A stretch of DNA of 64,000 bases from Pachyseris speciosa (Eukaryota > Cnidaria > Anthozoa > Scleractinia > Pachyseridae), in contig JAEMWC010000138.1 in NCBI GenBank assembly GCA_016490735.1, forward strand, positions 231,001 to 295,000, read 5' to 3'. The first letter of the stretch is position 1. Each line of letters opens with the position of its first letter. Shown piece by piece: positions 1 to 9,590 of this stretch. Position numbers and translations under genes: made by a program. Under the pieces are notes generated by a model. That model worked only from the letters and a program-made list of their open reading frames with translations. It made no database searches and had not been told where the DNA came from.

Positions 1-369
1 TTTCCATTGATGACTTCTATAAAGACATGGGTTTCTTACAATGAATGTAATGTAAGACATACATAACTATTACGCCATGTCAACCTTTTTTTTTTTAAAT
101 CCCGCGTTAGTGAGACGCAACGATGTTGAGATGCCACAAGTGCTTCTGATCCTGCCTCTAAAACTAAACCACATCCAGGATTCCGTCATTCCATTCTAAA
201 ATTACATTCAAATGGTGATGAACCAGAAGGAAAGTAAGAGTTGCCTTTGTTATGTTACGCAATTAAAAGCAAGTAGTTTTTACAGAAGGCTTGTTATAGT
301 TCCATGACGAAATACAGCCCGACAGTAAGCAAATTGGGAATGCCATGTCCATCGAAAATATCTGTAAGA

Positions 370-1000
370 TCTTCTAAACTCACATGAATGCATATTCATG
401 TTATCTTTTCATAGAGACATCACACTTCCAGCTCCCGATACTCTTTTATAAACACCTTTACAAATCCTGGCTCCTACAAGGAACTTGTAATCCCTCTCTG
501 ACATAGTTTACATAGTGCTTATAATTACTTGCAAATAATGTTAAGCAGTTCATTCTTATAATTAAATACATACAAAAAATGAGAACTGTTTTTATTTTGT
601 TCAAAATGCAACAAAAACGTCCAATCTAGTCCAATCTAAGCAAATCTCAGGTGCTAATGCCCCTCAAACTCTGCTTATGATCTCTAAGTTGTATTCTTTA
701 CCCATGCATTATCCTTCTGACCATATCTACTGTTATCTATTAGTTTTTGGTTAGTGCAATGGGTTATGATAAAAACTTTGATTCTTTCTCTAGTTATTAT
801 ATAGACAATTCACTTGGTGGGTTGTTCAGACAGTTATCTTTGTGTCACAATGTTTCACTTTCCGTCGGTAAACAGTGCCATGCCTTCCTTTCCGTGTGGT
901 CTTTAAGTCCTGAAAAAAGCTTGTCACATTTACTTTCGTTGTAGAAATGACAAGAAAGACGACACCAGAAGGAAAATATATAAGAGTTGCCTTTTTTGTG
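370..1000 (-). repeat. Diverged FP-gene 3'-flank copy 1
   Basis: About 370-700 resembles 1030-1340: both carry an ACTCACATGAATGCATAT block, a GAGACATCACAC block and a CAAAATGCAACAAAAACGTC block in the same order. The GAGACATCAC core also recurs in the 3' flanks of the better FP copies (near 23345 and 55965). I read this as the decayed 3' flank of a duplicated FP gene. No FP exon is recognisable in this first copy, and the short open frames here are not convincing genes. Confidence 0.45.
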
Positions 1001-1344
1001 TTATACAATTAAAATCAGGTAATTTTTAAAACTCACATGAATGCATATCCATTCTTTCAATCTTTTCTCATTTCCTCTTTTGATGGAGACATCACACACT
1101 ACTCTGTTATAAAAAAAGAAAATCCTCAACAAATCATGGCTTCTACATGAAGCTGAAATCCCTTCAAAGCTTTCATACTTATACATACTTATACGTAAAC
1201 AGTCCATCCTGATAATCAAATATATATACAATAATTGAAAACTGTAATTCTTTTTTCTTTCAAAATGCAACAAAAACGTCACTATATATAGTCTCTAAGA
1301 AATTTAAGATGGATCCAAAAGTAAATTTCAGGTGCAAATGCCCC

Positions 1345-1376
<32 letters not shown>

Positions 1377-1439
1377 CAAACAAACAAGCTTATTAAAAGT
1401 TTCTTCTTTCATCTTGCCTTTACGGTGCCTTTCGACATC

Positions 1440-1578
1440 CTTACTTGGTAGCCTAAAATAACAGGAATTGCCCATCCCATGCAGCTTAACATTCCTGTAA
1501 TCTTTTTCGTCATGGCTCAAAATCTCAATGCGGTGGTCCACGTCGTGGTAGTCTAGCAAGTTTATGTCATTCGTCGCT
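1440..1578 (-). pseudogene. Decayed GFP-like last exon (fragment)
   Basis: On the minus strand a CAG acceptor (just above 1578) is followed by a reading frame matching the terminal FP exon: the DYHDVDHRIEILSHDEKDY stretch corresponds to DYHFVDHRIEILSHDKDY of the intact gene at 23.7 kb. The family's final residues are altered and the normal stop is lost by frame change, so the frame runs on into unrelated sequence. In intact GFP-like proteins this exon supplies the last beta strands and the catalytic Glu (avGFP E222 equivalent), which is not preserved here. No other exon of this copy is visible, so it is a non-functional terminal-exon remnant. Confidence 0.75.
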
Positions 1579-2299
1579 CTGCAAAGGAATGAACAGTCCC
1601 AGATCATACAATGATACTGGACTAAGTAAAAACCCATAGAAGACGTTTTTGGTTTATCTTTGTTTCCTTGTAAACGGACAGCCAAAGTTCTGATGTGTGC
1701 AATATATCTGGATTGTAGTACTGATAGCTTTTCTTTTCTTTGTCATGATCACGTCTCTCTTTTTATTGAGATACGTTTTTAAAACCTTAATATGTTTAAC
1801 AGAAACTCTGCTGGTGGTCTCTAAGCTATATTCTTTACCCATGTATTCTTATTCTCACGGGCACATCTGCTCTTTTCTATTCATTTTTGGTCAGCGGAAT
1901 GGAATATAGTAAAAAGTTTGATTATATCTCCAGTCAGTCTGTAGACAATACCGTATCCTTCCTGGTTTTGTACCTTTCACTTGGTAGGTTTTTCAGTTGT
2001 CGTTGTGTCACAATACTTGACTGATTTCTCTAAGTCAACCGTGCCATGCCCATCCCTTCAGAATGGTCTTTAGTACAAAAATGGTTGTCACATTCACTTT
2101 GGTTGTAGGAAAGACACACTTCTTTGCCCTTTCAGCACGTTCATATGACATCGCTTACAAAAACAAACAAACAAGCAAACAAACAAAAAAAATCAAAAAA
2201 GAACTGTATTTATTAACTTTATTTTGGTTAGTGCAATGGGGAGTGGTAAAAACGTTGATTCTACTTCCAGTCATTCTTTAGACAACTCCGTATTCTTCC

Positions 2300-2434
2300 T
2301 GAGACGGCAGCTTAAAAAAGTGGTCAAAGGACATCTTTTGCAGGTCGACAATGCTGCAATCTTTAGCATGCCTCAAAATCTCAATGCTGTGGTCCACACC
2401 GTGATAGCCAGGCAAGATGATATCGTTCTTCACT
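2300..2434 (-). pseudogene. Decayed GFP-like last exon (second fragment)
   Basis: A minus-strand CAG acceptor at about 2435-2437 precedes a frame reading VKNDIILPGYHGVDHSIEIL, clearly the FP last exon but more diverged than at 1.5 kb. After the HAKD position (family HDKD) similarity fades. No upstream exons are present. The exon is flanked on both sides (about 2235-2300 and 2490-2555) by near-identical blocks containing AATGGGGAGTGGTAAAA, also seen in weaker form near 760 and 1890, so this fragment sits inside a local tandem duplication. Confidence 0.7.
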
Positions 2435-2599
2435 CTGAAAAGGAGCCAACTGTCCCAGATGAGACATTTGTGACATTTTTGGCTGGTCCAATGGGGAGTG
2501 GTAAAACGTTTGATTCTATCTTCGGTCATTCTTTAGACAACTCCGTATTCTTCCCGGAATTGTACCTTTTACTATTTATTCTTGTGTCACAATGATGAA

Positions 2600-3117
2600 A
2601 ACCCCTTGGCATGGCTTGTTCTTTAGTATGATCTCCACTGAAATTACTCCGACGGTTAAGCGTCAAAAATTGATTTCACACCGCGGGCATTCAGTCCCTC
2701 CACTTGCTATTTTCTGATTAACTCAAGCGTACTGACAAAAAGCTTTACATACATTTTCCTTGTGCCAGTTTTATCGAACCAGTATTGCGAAACACTTTTG
2801 GAATAAGCAGATATTTCAGGCTCTTTCCTTGCCCAGTTGGGAGAATTCCGAGGATGTCTTTTCTTTTGACAAGAAGGCTTTCAAGGCAGAGTTCCTGTTC
2901 TTATTTAAGCGTAATCCCTGGAAAGAACTTCGGTCCATGAAAGGCCGGACGATTCCACCAATAGGGACACGCAATTCAAAACTAGATGGGCCATGTTCTT
3001 CTTAATTTGTGCATGATCCTTTATTTCCAGTTGTGTGACGTAAGAACCTTTTTTGTGGTATCCTTTGATACTTTAATAGATATACTCCTAAAACAGCATA
3101 TACTATACTAGGAGTTA

Positions 3118-3151
<34 letters not shown>

Positions 3152-3545
3152 ATAAATGAAAAATAAAAATACATAACTAAACAAATAATAGTTATGGATA
3201 AAAGAAAAACTTATCACAACGTGAAATCTTAAAATAGCTATCTATACTTTAAAATTACTGTTTACATGATTTATCAACACTAAAATTTAATATCAAAACC
3301 TAATCATTGATCTTATGGTCGGCATTATACCATCAGTGAAAGGAAAATATCACTGGTTACAGGTAATTTATTCCAGGCTACTACTGAACGTAGGTAAAAC
3401 GAATATTTATAATATTACAACTGGACTGAATATGACGAAAGGGAAATGCATTGGGGGCTCGAGAAGCCCTTGTCAGTGGACATACTTGAGATATAAGGAA
3501 GATGCCACCTAAGCCTTGTTGGGTTTTATAAAACGTTGATTATTG
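2600..3545. other. No recognisable gene; AT-rich with an ATAA microsatellite
   Basis: Only short frames without recognisable domains. A tetranucleotide run of the AAAT/ATAA type lies at about 3118-3155. I see no FP exon, tRNA head or transposase similarity here. Confidence 0.5.
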
Positions 3546-3680
3546 GTACGAAAATAGTGGAATAGAGAATTAACTCTAAAGTGTAAATTAAAATGCTACT
3601 TAAACCCATGAATAACCCACTGGGCGTTAGCCCTAGTAAAGGGAAACAGGGAACCACACGAGGCAAAGAAAAAATCTTTT

Positions 3681-3753
3681 GACCTCGGTGGGAATCGAAC
3701 CCACGACCTCCGGATTAGATCTACCGTTACTCTGCCGACTGAGCTACAAGGTC
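3681..3753 (-). repeat. tRNA-like SINE head, complete
   Basis: Read on the minus strand it folds as a tRNA: 7-bp acceptor stem (GACCTTG with CGAGGTC), a GCTC/GAGT D stem and a perfect GTGGG/CCCAC T stem with a TTCGATT loop. The anticodon arm is poor (a short CGG/CCG stem with an oversized loop holding TAGATCTA), so the anticodon (TCT or GAT) is ambiguous. This argues for a SINE head rather than a working tRNA gene. Confidence 0.75.
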
Positions 3754-4267
3754 GCACAGAGAAAGTCGGGGACGATTTTAGATGGTGAATCGCGGCAAAG
3801 AGAAAGTAAGGGTACATATGAATGTTGTGCCGCGTAGCACTAGGAATACAAATAGTGGAATAGAGAATTAACTCTAAAGTGTAAATTAAAGTGCTACTTA
3901 AACCCATGAATAATCCACTGGGCGTTAGCCCTAGTAAAGGGAAACAGGGAACCACACGAGGCAAAGAAAAAATCTTTTGACCTCGGTGGTAATCGAACCC
4001 ACGACCTCCGGATTAGATCTAATCCGGAGGTCGTGGGTTCGATTCCCGACTTTCTCTGTGCGACCTTGTAGCTCAGTCGGCACAGTAACGGTAGATCGCC
4101 CAGTGGGTTATTCATGGGTTTAAGTAGCACTTTAATTTACACTTTAGAGTTAATTCTCTATTCCACTATTTGTGTTCCTAGTGATACGCGGCACAACATT
4201 CATATGTACCCTTACTTTCTCTTTGCCGCGATTCACCATCTAAAATCGTCCCCGACTTTCTCTGTGC

Positions 4268-4340
4268 GACCTTGTAGCTCAGTCGGCAGAGTAACGGTAG
4301 ATCTAATCCGGAGGTCGTGGGTTCGATTCCCACCGAGGTC
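4268..4340 (+). repeat. tRNA-like SINE head, complete, opposite orientation
   Basis: Matches the 3681-3753 head on the other strand over 73 bases, followed by the same tail, which begins AAAAGATTTTTTCTTTGCC. It forms the outer part of the right arm of the SINE palindrome. Confidence 0.75.
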
Positions 4341-4461
4341 AAAAGATTTTTTCTTTGCCTCGTGTGGTTCCCTGTTTCCCTTTACTAGGGCTAACGCCCA
4401 GTGGGTTATTCATGGGTTTAAGTAGCACTTTAATTTACACTTTAGAGTTAACATTTATTGG

Positions 4462-4858
4462 TACGAAAGTCTGCGATGTTCCAGAGTGTCCCAACCAAGC
4501 TGTTTTAACATGGGAGTAAAATGACTAAAATTTGAATAGTCTCTAAAAACGAACCTTGCTGCGCTATGCTGAACCGAGTTCGATTTGGTGAATATCCGGT
4601 TTAGTATATGGGTTCGACACAGAGCAAGCATACTCCAGTTTAGAACGCACAAGGGTAGTGTGTGCCTTAGATATGACATCCACGGAACAATCCGACAACA
4701 CCCTTCTCAGAAGACCAAGCGTGCTATTAGCCTTACTACAAATATTATCACAGTGTTAATTCCAATTAAGATTATGAGTTATAGTAACTCCAAGATGCTT
4801 GATGGAGGCTGATTTAGCAATAACAATATCATTCATGAGTTAATTACAGGAAAAGGAA
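4462..4858 (-). pseudogene. Non-LTR retrotransposon (LINE) reverse-transcriptase C-terminal fragment
   Basis: Minus-strand frames read as the thumb/connection region of a LINE ORF2: a piece around LGLLRRVLSDCS, then RSKLEYACSV.NPYTK, and in another frame AARFVFRDYSNFSHFTPMLK followed by LGWDTLEHRR. This order (LEY, NPYTK, AARF, LGW, LEHRR) is characteristic of cnidarian CR1/L2-type reverse transcriptases. At least one frameshift separates the pieces, and catalytic RT motifs are absent. It abuts the SINE cluster. It is a dead fragment and the clade is uncertain. Confidence 0.7.
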
Positions 4859-4859
4859 T

Positions 4860-5317
4860 AGAGAAAGAAAAAGAAACATCCAAAGGGCCTATCATTGCGT
4901 AAAGCAGGTGGAACAGCTTTTACATAAATATACGTGCCGAAGGAAGATAGTTTAAAATCCATCCACAACGGCGCCATGTGCAAATTTGATCAAAAGGAAC
5001 ACGTAAACCTGGCCGGGAACAAGACACCTGAGGGATATATGCTTCAAGAAATGGTTCCTTGAAATTTGCCTGATGCGTGATACAAATACTGGACCCTCGA
5101 CCTAATAGAATAACAAAAGCAGCATAAACAACTATTCGATGCGACTACTCGTTTTTACATAAAAGCATACAAACGCATGTAAAATTTAACGACTCCCAAA
5201 CTTTAGTATTTTACTAATTTTTAGGTGTTCTTTCTAGCGGTGTCGACGGATCTTCGTTACAAAAGTTGCAAAAAACTGTGGAAAAGTATCGGCTATAAAC
5301 CGGCCCATGAGCATATT
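4860..5317. other. No recognisable gene
   Basis: Non-coding, moderately AT-rich. I see no exon, tRNA-like or transposon signature that I can support. Confidence 0.4.
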
Positions 5318-5687
5318 GGAGCTTTAGCAACGAGGACGGCAACGGCAACGAGAAAGCTTCAAAAAACAGGTTTAATGAGGAAAACACAATAGCTCTAGCT
5401 GTGCGTGTGTTTCACATTTTCCTACATTTCTAGTTTGCCGTCCTTTTCAGCACAGCAACATGGAATGACCAAATGTTAGGTTTTCTCGCGGACAACGTGA
5501 GCGCTTGACTGTAAATTTTTCTTTCGTTTTCCTTAATTTAACGCCGATATTAGCAATTTAGTCCCTGAATAGTTCGCCAGCATTTTCCAAAGCAAATTGG
5601 TGTAACTGTGAAAGAGTTGCAAAAACGAGAAGTTATATTTTGAAACAACGTTTTAGTTGCCGTCGCTGTTGTTGTTGCTAAAGCTCC
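5318..5687. mobile_element. Short TIR element (MITE-like)
   Basis: The ends are inverted: GGAGCTTTAGCAACGAGGAC at the left and its approximate reverse complement, GTTGTTGTTGCTAAAGCTCC, at the right. Inside is GGCAACGGCAAC versus GTTGCCGTCGC. Length is about 370 bases and there is no coding capacity. No clean target duplication is visible, so the superfamily is not assigned. Confidence 0.5.
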
Positions 5688-5984
5688 CTTAAGGCTCGTA
5701 CATCTATGCGAAAGCCGTTCCATCCGCTTTAAGCAATGATTGATTTTATATTTTGCGAAGCCACTGACCATTTACATAAGTTCAGAGCAAATAAAGTCAG
5801 CGGCACTTTTTTTGAAAGTGAATCTTCTGCGTTGTTCTCGGATAGTTTCATTCAATTCATTCAACTTTGCCCAGAAACGTTGCAACACATCAAAAGGTCA
5901 ATCTTTCTCTTTTTCGGTTTTCTCCTTGTCTGGGTTGCTTTCTTTTACTTTTTTTTTTTGGCTCAGATTCTCAATTATGAATCG

Positions 5985-6115
5985 AAGAGTTTTTAATAAA
6001 ACAATTATTCTACTCGGACTTGCTGGATATGAAATGGTCATAACCAACTCGCCTCATTGGTTGTTTATCATTTCATGTCCAGCCCGCCCTCGTTCTCTTA
6101 TGTTACCTGTTAGCT
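5985..6115. repeat. Small inverted-repeat element
   Basis: GGATATGAAATGGTCATAACC and its imperfect inverse GGTTGTTTATCATTTCATGTCC face each other across about 16 bases, forming a hairpin within AT-rich DNA. It looks like a short non-autonomous repeat. It cannot be classified from this copy. Confidence 0.4.
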
Positions 6116-6403
6116 TCTTTGGATATATGGAGAATGAGATACAAAACGGAGAATAATTTAGACGATACAGTTCAGTGGTTTATAAGTAGAAATTATTACC
6201 CACCCCCCAATCGAGCAAGACTCCTTGCACTCGGTCTTGCAACACAACAAAACGAGTGAGTATTTTTTTAAGGGGTTAGGGTGGGGAGGGGGGGGGGTGA
6301 GGAAAGTTAAATATTCAAATAAATCCATTGTTGTTTTCACAGAAATGCTTCGAAAGGATGGCTGGAGTGAATGCCCGTGCTCTCACCGCCCCCCCCCCCC
6401 CCA

Positions 6404-6409
6404 CCTTTT

Positions 6410-6440
<31 letters not shown>

Positions 6441-6442
6441 TG
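6404..6442. repeat. TTTA microsatellite next to a C homopolymer
   Basis: A run of TTTA units follows a C tract at about 6390-6402. Another G tract lies near 6287. These are simple-sequence tracts. Confidence 0.8.
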
Positions 6443-6469
6443 TAAAATAAAAGAAGGAATTTGTTGATA

Positions 6470-7138
6470 GCATATGCATTTACGAGAGATGTCACTTTTC
6501 CACAAGGCAGTGCTCTAAGATACGAAAACTGGATTCGTATACTCTCACTAAACTTTTCATAATTGTACTTGTCTACAACTGAGTTTAAAGTGCACCTTAA
6601 CCCAAAATTTTTTTCTCGCTTAAGTAAATCTTTGCACCTGTTTGAAACTTGCGCATTACGCCTTTTTTTTTTTTTTTTTTTAGCAAATCTTGACTAGTTA
6701 TTTTGACTTTTCTAGGGTGTTAAAATTGCAAAATCTGGCCATCATCTTCCCCACGACCGAGTCAGAAGGGGCTTGGGTCTATTCTCGATTTGACGTCACA
6801 AACTGATTTACATAGCATTAAATCTTTGTAAACATGCATGCAAAGCAGTTTGTGACGTCAAATCGAGAATAGACCCAAGCCCCTTCTGACTCGGTCGTGG
6901 GGCCAGATTTTGCAACTTTCACACCCAAGAACAGTCAAAGTAACTAGTCAAGAAAAAAAGGCGCAATGCGCTTGAAAAGGTGCAAAGATTTATTTTAGCG
7001 AAAAAAAGTTTAGGGTTTAGGTGCATTTTAAAAATCTATCCTTATAATGTAAACCTATAAAAAGTGAAAACTGCTTCTTTTCATAGTCTGGAAGTAGTCT
7101 TTAACAAATCCGGAAAAGAATCCTTTAATAAATACGTA
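6470..7138 (-). pseudogene. 3' flank of FP pseudogene A, interrupted by a TTAA element
   Basis: The sequence around 6480-6588 and 7028-7138 lines up, block by block, with the region downstream of FP genes B (23330-23590), C (55950-56220) and D (62430-62700): an ACGAGAGATGTCAC block, CTCTAAGATACGAAAA, then TACAACTGAGTTT, then a CTATC.TTAT.ATGTAA block and an AATCCTT block. It is therefore the downstream flank of the FP copy whose exons 5 and 4 lie at 13-15 kb. The two are now separated by the 5.8 kb Polinton-like insertion. Confidence 0.65.
6589..7027. mobile_element. 439-bp foldback element with TTAA target duplication
   Basis: Two arms of about 200 bases are inverted around 6810-6850. The inner parts are nearly perfect (CGAGTCAGAAGGGGCTTGGG in both arms, continuing through GACGTCA). 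The tips read AGTGCACCTTAACCC and GGGTTTAGGTGCATT. TTAA lies immediately outside both ends (6585-6588, 7028-7031), and the FP paralogs show the uninterrupted site (GAGTTTTAAAAGTCTAT in D). TTAA duplication is typical of piggyBac- or Kolobok-type elements. There is no coding capacity. Confidence 0.8.
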
Positions 7139-7223
7139 TTTATATAGCGCTTATTGTAATGGTAAGCGCTTTACAAATGCCAAAAGAACACTATTAATAA
7201 AAATAAAGGCTTTATGAGCCTTT

Positions 7224-7751
7224 TTGATTGTGCGGGAAAAAATGGTGACCTTCAACAGAGCTACAGACACCAGACTCAACATAAAAGTCACCCCACAGCG
7301 AAGATCTCTGAAAGGCCTTCTTCTCCTCTTTGTTGAGCCTTGCACCGCTGGCGCAAGGGACGCAGAAAATTATTTCAACACCGACTTGACAAAAGTCAGT
7401 ATCACGGTCAATTGATCTCCAAATATGGTTTTCAACAACGGTGTTGAAAGTAAGGATATTTGGGGGGAAGCTAGCCGCTTCTTTGGCGGGCCCAAAAAAT
7501 CGGCAGGGCGGAGCCACATGAGTGTATCGAAGTTTTATGACAACAGGTTTGGGCTTTTGATCGATTTGCGTTCCATGTCGGATCAAACAATGCATGGCAG
7601 TGGCACGCGCCTCGTGAACAGCACAGATGGGGTTCAGCTTGAACTCGAGTGGGACACCGGCGGCTTGGGCAATGTGAACTGTCATATTTTCGTTATCAGC
7701 GACGCGCAGTTCAGTCAGTTGGACCGGCAATTGGAATCTGTGTTATACTAA
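7224..7751 (+). pseudogene. Capsid-like protein, C-terminal fragment with an in-frame TGA
   Basis: Two open stretches in the same plus-strand frame are separated by one TGA at 7413-7415. The second contains KFYDNRFGLLIDLRSMSDQ and an HGSGTRLVN.TDGVQLE block, and ends in ...RQLESVLY. I associate this block with the gene just upstream of the packaging ATPase in cnidarian Polinton-like elements, and infer it to be the C-terminal domain of the capsid protein. That role is an inference from position and recollection, not from a catalytic motif. The 5' part of the gene is missing. Its TAA stop overlaps the ATPase ATG in TAATG. Confidence 0.5.
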
Positions 7752-8358
7752 TGTATCCACCCAAAGGCAACATGAACCCGGATAACATTCCGTTCAACGC
7801 TCTTATTGTTGGGCCAACAAATTCAGGCAAAACAAGGTTCGTGGTAGACCAGCTCAGGGGCCCCGGCAAGTTCGACTTCATCGTGCTTATTTGCCCGACA
7901 TTTGCGCACAACAAGACCCTCTTCCGATTTGGGGAAAACGATCCGCGGGTGGATGTGATAATCTGCAAGCAGCATGAGGTGGAGTTTTGGTTGAAGCTCG
8001 TTACCATTGCTTTTGAGGGCACCAACACCCTCATCATCCTCGATGACTGCGCAGCCTCGAAAGAGTTAAAAAAAAAGCGCACAGGCCAGCTGGTGCATTT
8101 TGCCTTTTCAGCAAGGCATATTGGTATCAGCGTTTGGGTGCTGACCCAAAAGTACACCAGCATCACAGCGTCTTTTCGGGAGAACATTGCGGCGGTCGTT
8201 CTTTTTACAACCCCTCGGCCAAGACCACGAAGGCCATCTTTGATGGCTATGCTGGCGATCTGCCCCAAGAAGAGTACAAAAGTATGATTTCAAAGCTGAA
8301 AGAGCGAAAGTTTTCTTTCCTTGTTTTCTCGCTTCGGCACCCCTTCGGGTTAAGTTGA
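7751..8358 (+). pseudogene. Packaging ATPase (FtsK/HerA superfamily), frameshifted
   Basis: The start is the ATG overlapping the preceding stop. The Walker A motif GPTNSGKT is at residues 21-28 and the hydrophobic Walker B strand TLIILDD at about 93-99, followed by a sensor-like VWVLTQ segment. These are the hallmarks of the A32-like genome-packaging ATPases of Polintons and related DNA viruses, which drive DNA into capsids. The frame is open to 8287, but from about 8205 the family-like C-terminus continues in another frame (ending at the TGA at 8356-8358), so one frameshift breaks the gene. Length and order otherwise match the family. Nothing suggests expression in the coral. Confidence 0.75.
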
Positions 8359-8392
8359 ATTCCTCAAATTAAAAAGTAAAAGTAAAGCATAG

Positions 8393-9011
8393 ATGGCAGA
8401 AGATCGTGCAATGGCAGAGGCTTTGGAAATGGTGAAAGCTGAAACGCTGGAAGCAGAGGCACCGAGCGCGGAAGGGGTGATTTGCCCCTGGCTGCCACAG
8501 GTCCTGACATTCCCGCTCTCCGCGAGCAGCTGGCCGTGCTGATATCGACAGGCAAAGCCAAAGAGGCCATCGGCGTGCAGTTGACACACGAACAGGTGAA
8601 GCGGCTCACCGACAAAGAGGTTGAGAAGTATTTCAAAAGGTACGAAACTTACGTGGGCTCAAAGACAACCAATAGCTTGATCGACAGCTGCATTTTTCTT
8701 GTGACCAAAGCCGCCGGGTTGTTTGTCAACATCAAAGACGTTCAAGCTTATCAAAAAGAACTCAAAGAAGACTACATAATCGAAAAAGAGCTCGCCAACC
8801 TGGCCGGCAGCCTTGCTTTGAAGTGCGGCCGGTTTCTTGCTTTGGCCTACTTGATAACCACAAAACACAACTGATAATCACAGAACACATTGATTTTACC
8901 AGCCCAGAGAAGGTGAAGCATGAGGCGGTGACTATTGTGTATAAAAAAGATGCTGAAGAAATTCCTGATGCTGAAGAAATTGCTGAGCAATCCTCAACAA
9001 CTGCTGAATAA
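8393..9011 (+). pseudogene. Polinton-associated protein of unknown function, two frameshifts
   Basis: An ATG at 8393 opens a short acidic N-terminus (MAEDRAMAEALEMVK). The frame then changes, and 8482-8874 encodes a 130-residue stretch with KRLTDKEVEKYFKRYETYVG and an ITKEL/IEKEL-type helix. The tail (ITEHIDFTSPE, then two EEIPDAEE/EEIAE acidic units) continues in a third frame to 9011. This layout of helices with an acidic tail resembles an uncharacterised protein found beside the PolB and ATPase in cnidarian elements. I know no function for it. Confidence 0.5.
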
Positions 9012-9103
9012 ATACTGACAATTACAAAGCAACTGCTGACTATTTTTTGCTTTCTCAGTATATCGCCGACAATTAAACCTTACTCTGTTAGCATATCTTC
9101 ACA

Positions 9104-9590
9104 ATGTCGGATGAACAATCTGAAGCAACGGGTGGCGAAACACAGGCAAAACAGACCCCGCAACTGTCCAATGGACAACTTACTTCACCAGTTCCAACCA
9201 CGCAGCGCCAAAAAAACCCCAAGCGAGTGGCTGCGGGCAAGTTGGTGGCGGAAAGAACGCGGCTGGCCCGCGAATCGTATAAAAAAGCCGCGGCAGAGGC
9301 CACTGTCATAATTACAAACAACAAAGCTAATAATACCACGAAAAATACTGCACCCGCTTCGGAGCAGGAAGCTGAGAGTGCAACCCCAGACTCTGGGCTG
9401 GAATCAGCAAACTCCTCAAACACCGGTTTTTTAAGTACCAATCAAATTCTGACCGGGGTTGGGATTCTTGTCGCGGCGGCCGGCGTTTATTATCAGCGTG
9501 AAGCGATAAAGGCAAGGTTTAAGTCTGCAATGGCTCCAGGAAAGGAAAAAATCGCTCCGAACACTCCTGTTCCCAGGGATCCCTCTCCTT
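9104..9590 (+). CDS. Small membrane protein of the Polinton-like element
   Basis: The frame is open from ATG 9104 to 9772, but the part after about 9590 is antisense to the polymerase tail and is unlikely to be genuine, so I mark the supported part only. The N-terminus is polar, Gln/Thr/Asn-rich (residues 1-40). It is followed by a basic stretch (KRVAAGKLVAERTRLARESYKK begins near 40), then a single predicted membrane span at about residues 114-130 (ILTGVGILVAAAGVYY) and a basic juxtamembrane end. It could be a minor virion or membrane-anchored component; the role is unknown. It is the only gene of the element without an obvious break. Confidence 0.45.

Larger units (their letters stand above)
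3556..4450. repeat. Inverted cluster of tRNA-derived SINE units
   Basis: The block is a large imperfect palindrome centred near 4020. The left half carries SINE sequence in minus orientation, the right half in plus orientation. Each half contains one complete 73-base tRNA-like head and one broken head, with a shared tail (GCCCAGTGGGTTATTCATGGG, then TAATTTACACTTTAGAGTTAA). In the left half the heads are 298 bases apart (3681 and 3979). The halves meet at a head cut within its AGATCT palindrome. The same family is inserted at 38.84-39.22 kb. Pol III A-box-like (TAGCTCAGTCGG) and B-box-like (GGTTCGATTCC) sequences are intact in the complete heads. Confidence 0.85.

Noticed and set aside
3681..3753. 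A working tRNA gene (Arg-TCT or Ile-GAT)
   Set aside because: Defective anticodon stem with an oversized loop, and multiple rearranged copies with a common tail: a SINE head.
7212..7730. 172-residue minus-strand frame opposite the capsid-like fragment
   Set aside because: The plus strand carries the family-like sequence, and this frame is its antisense shadow.
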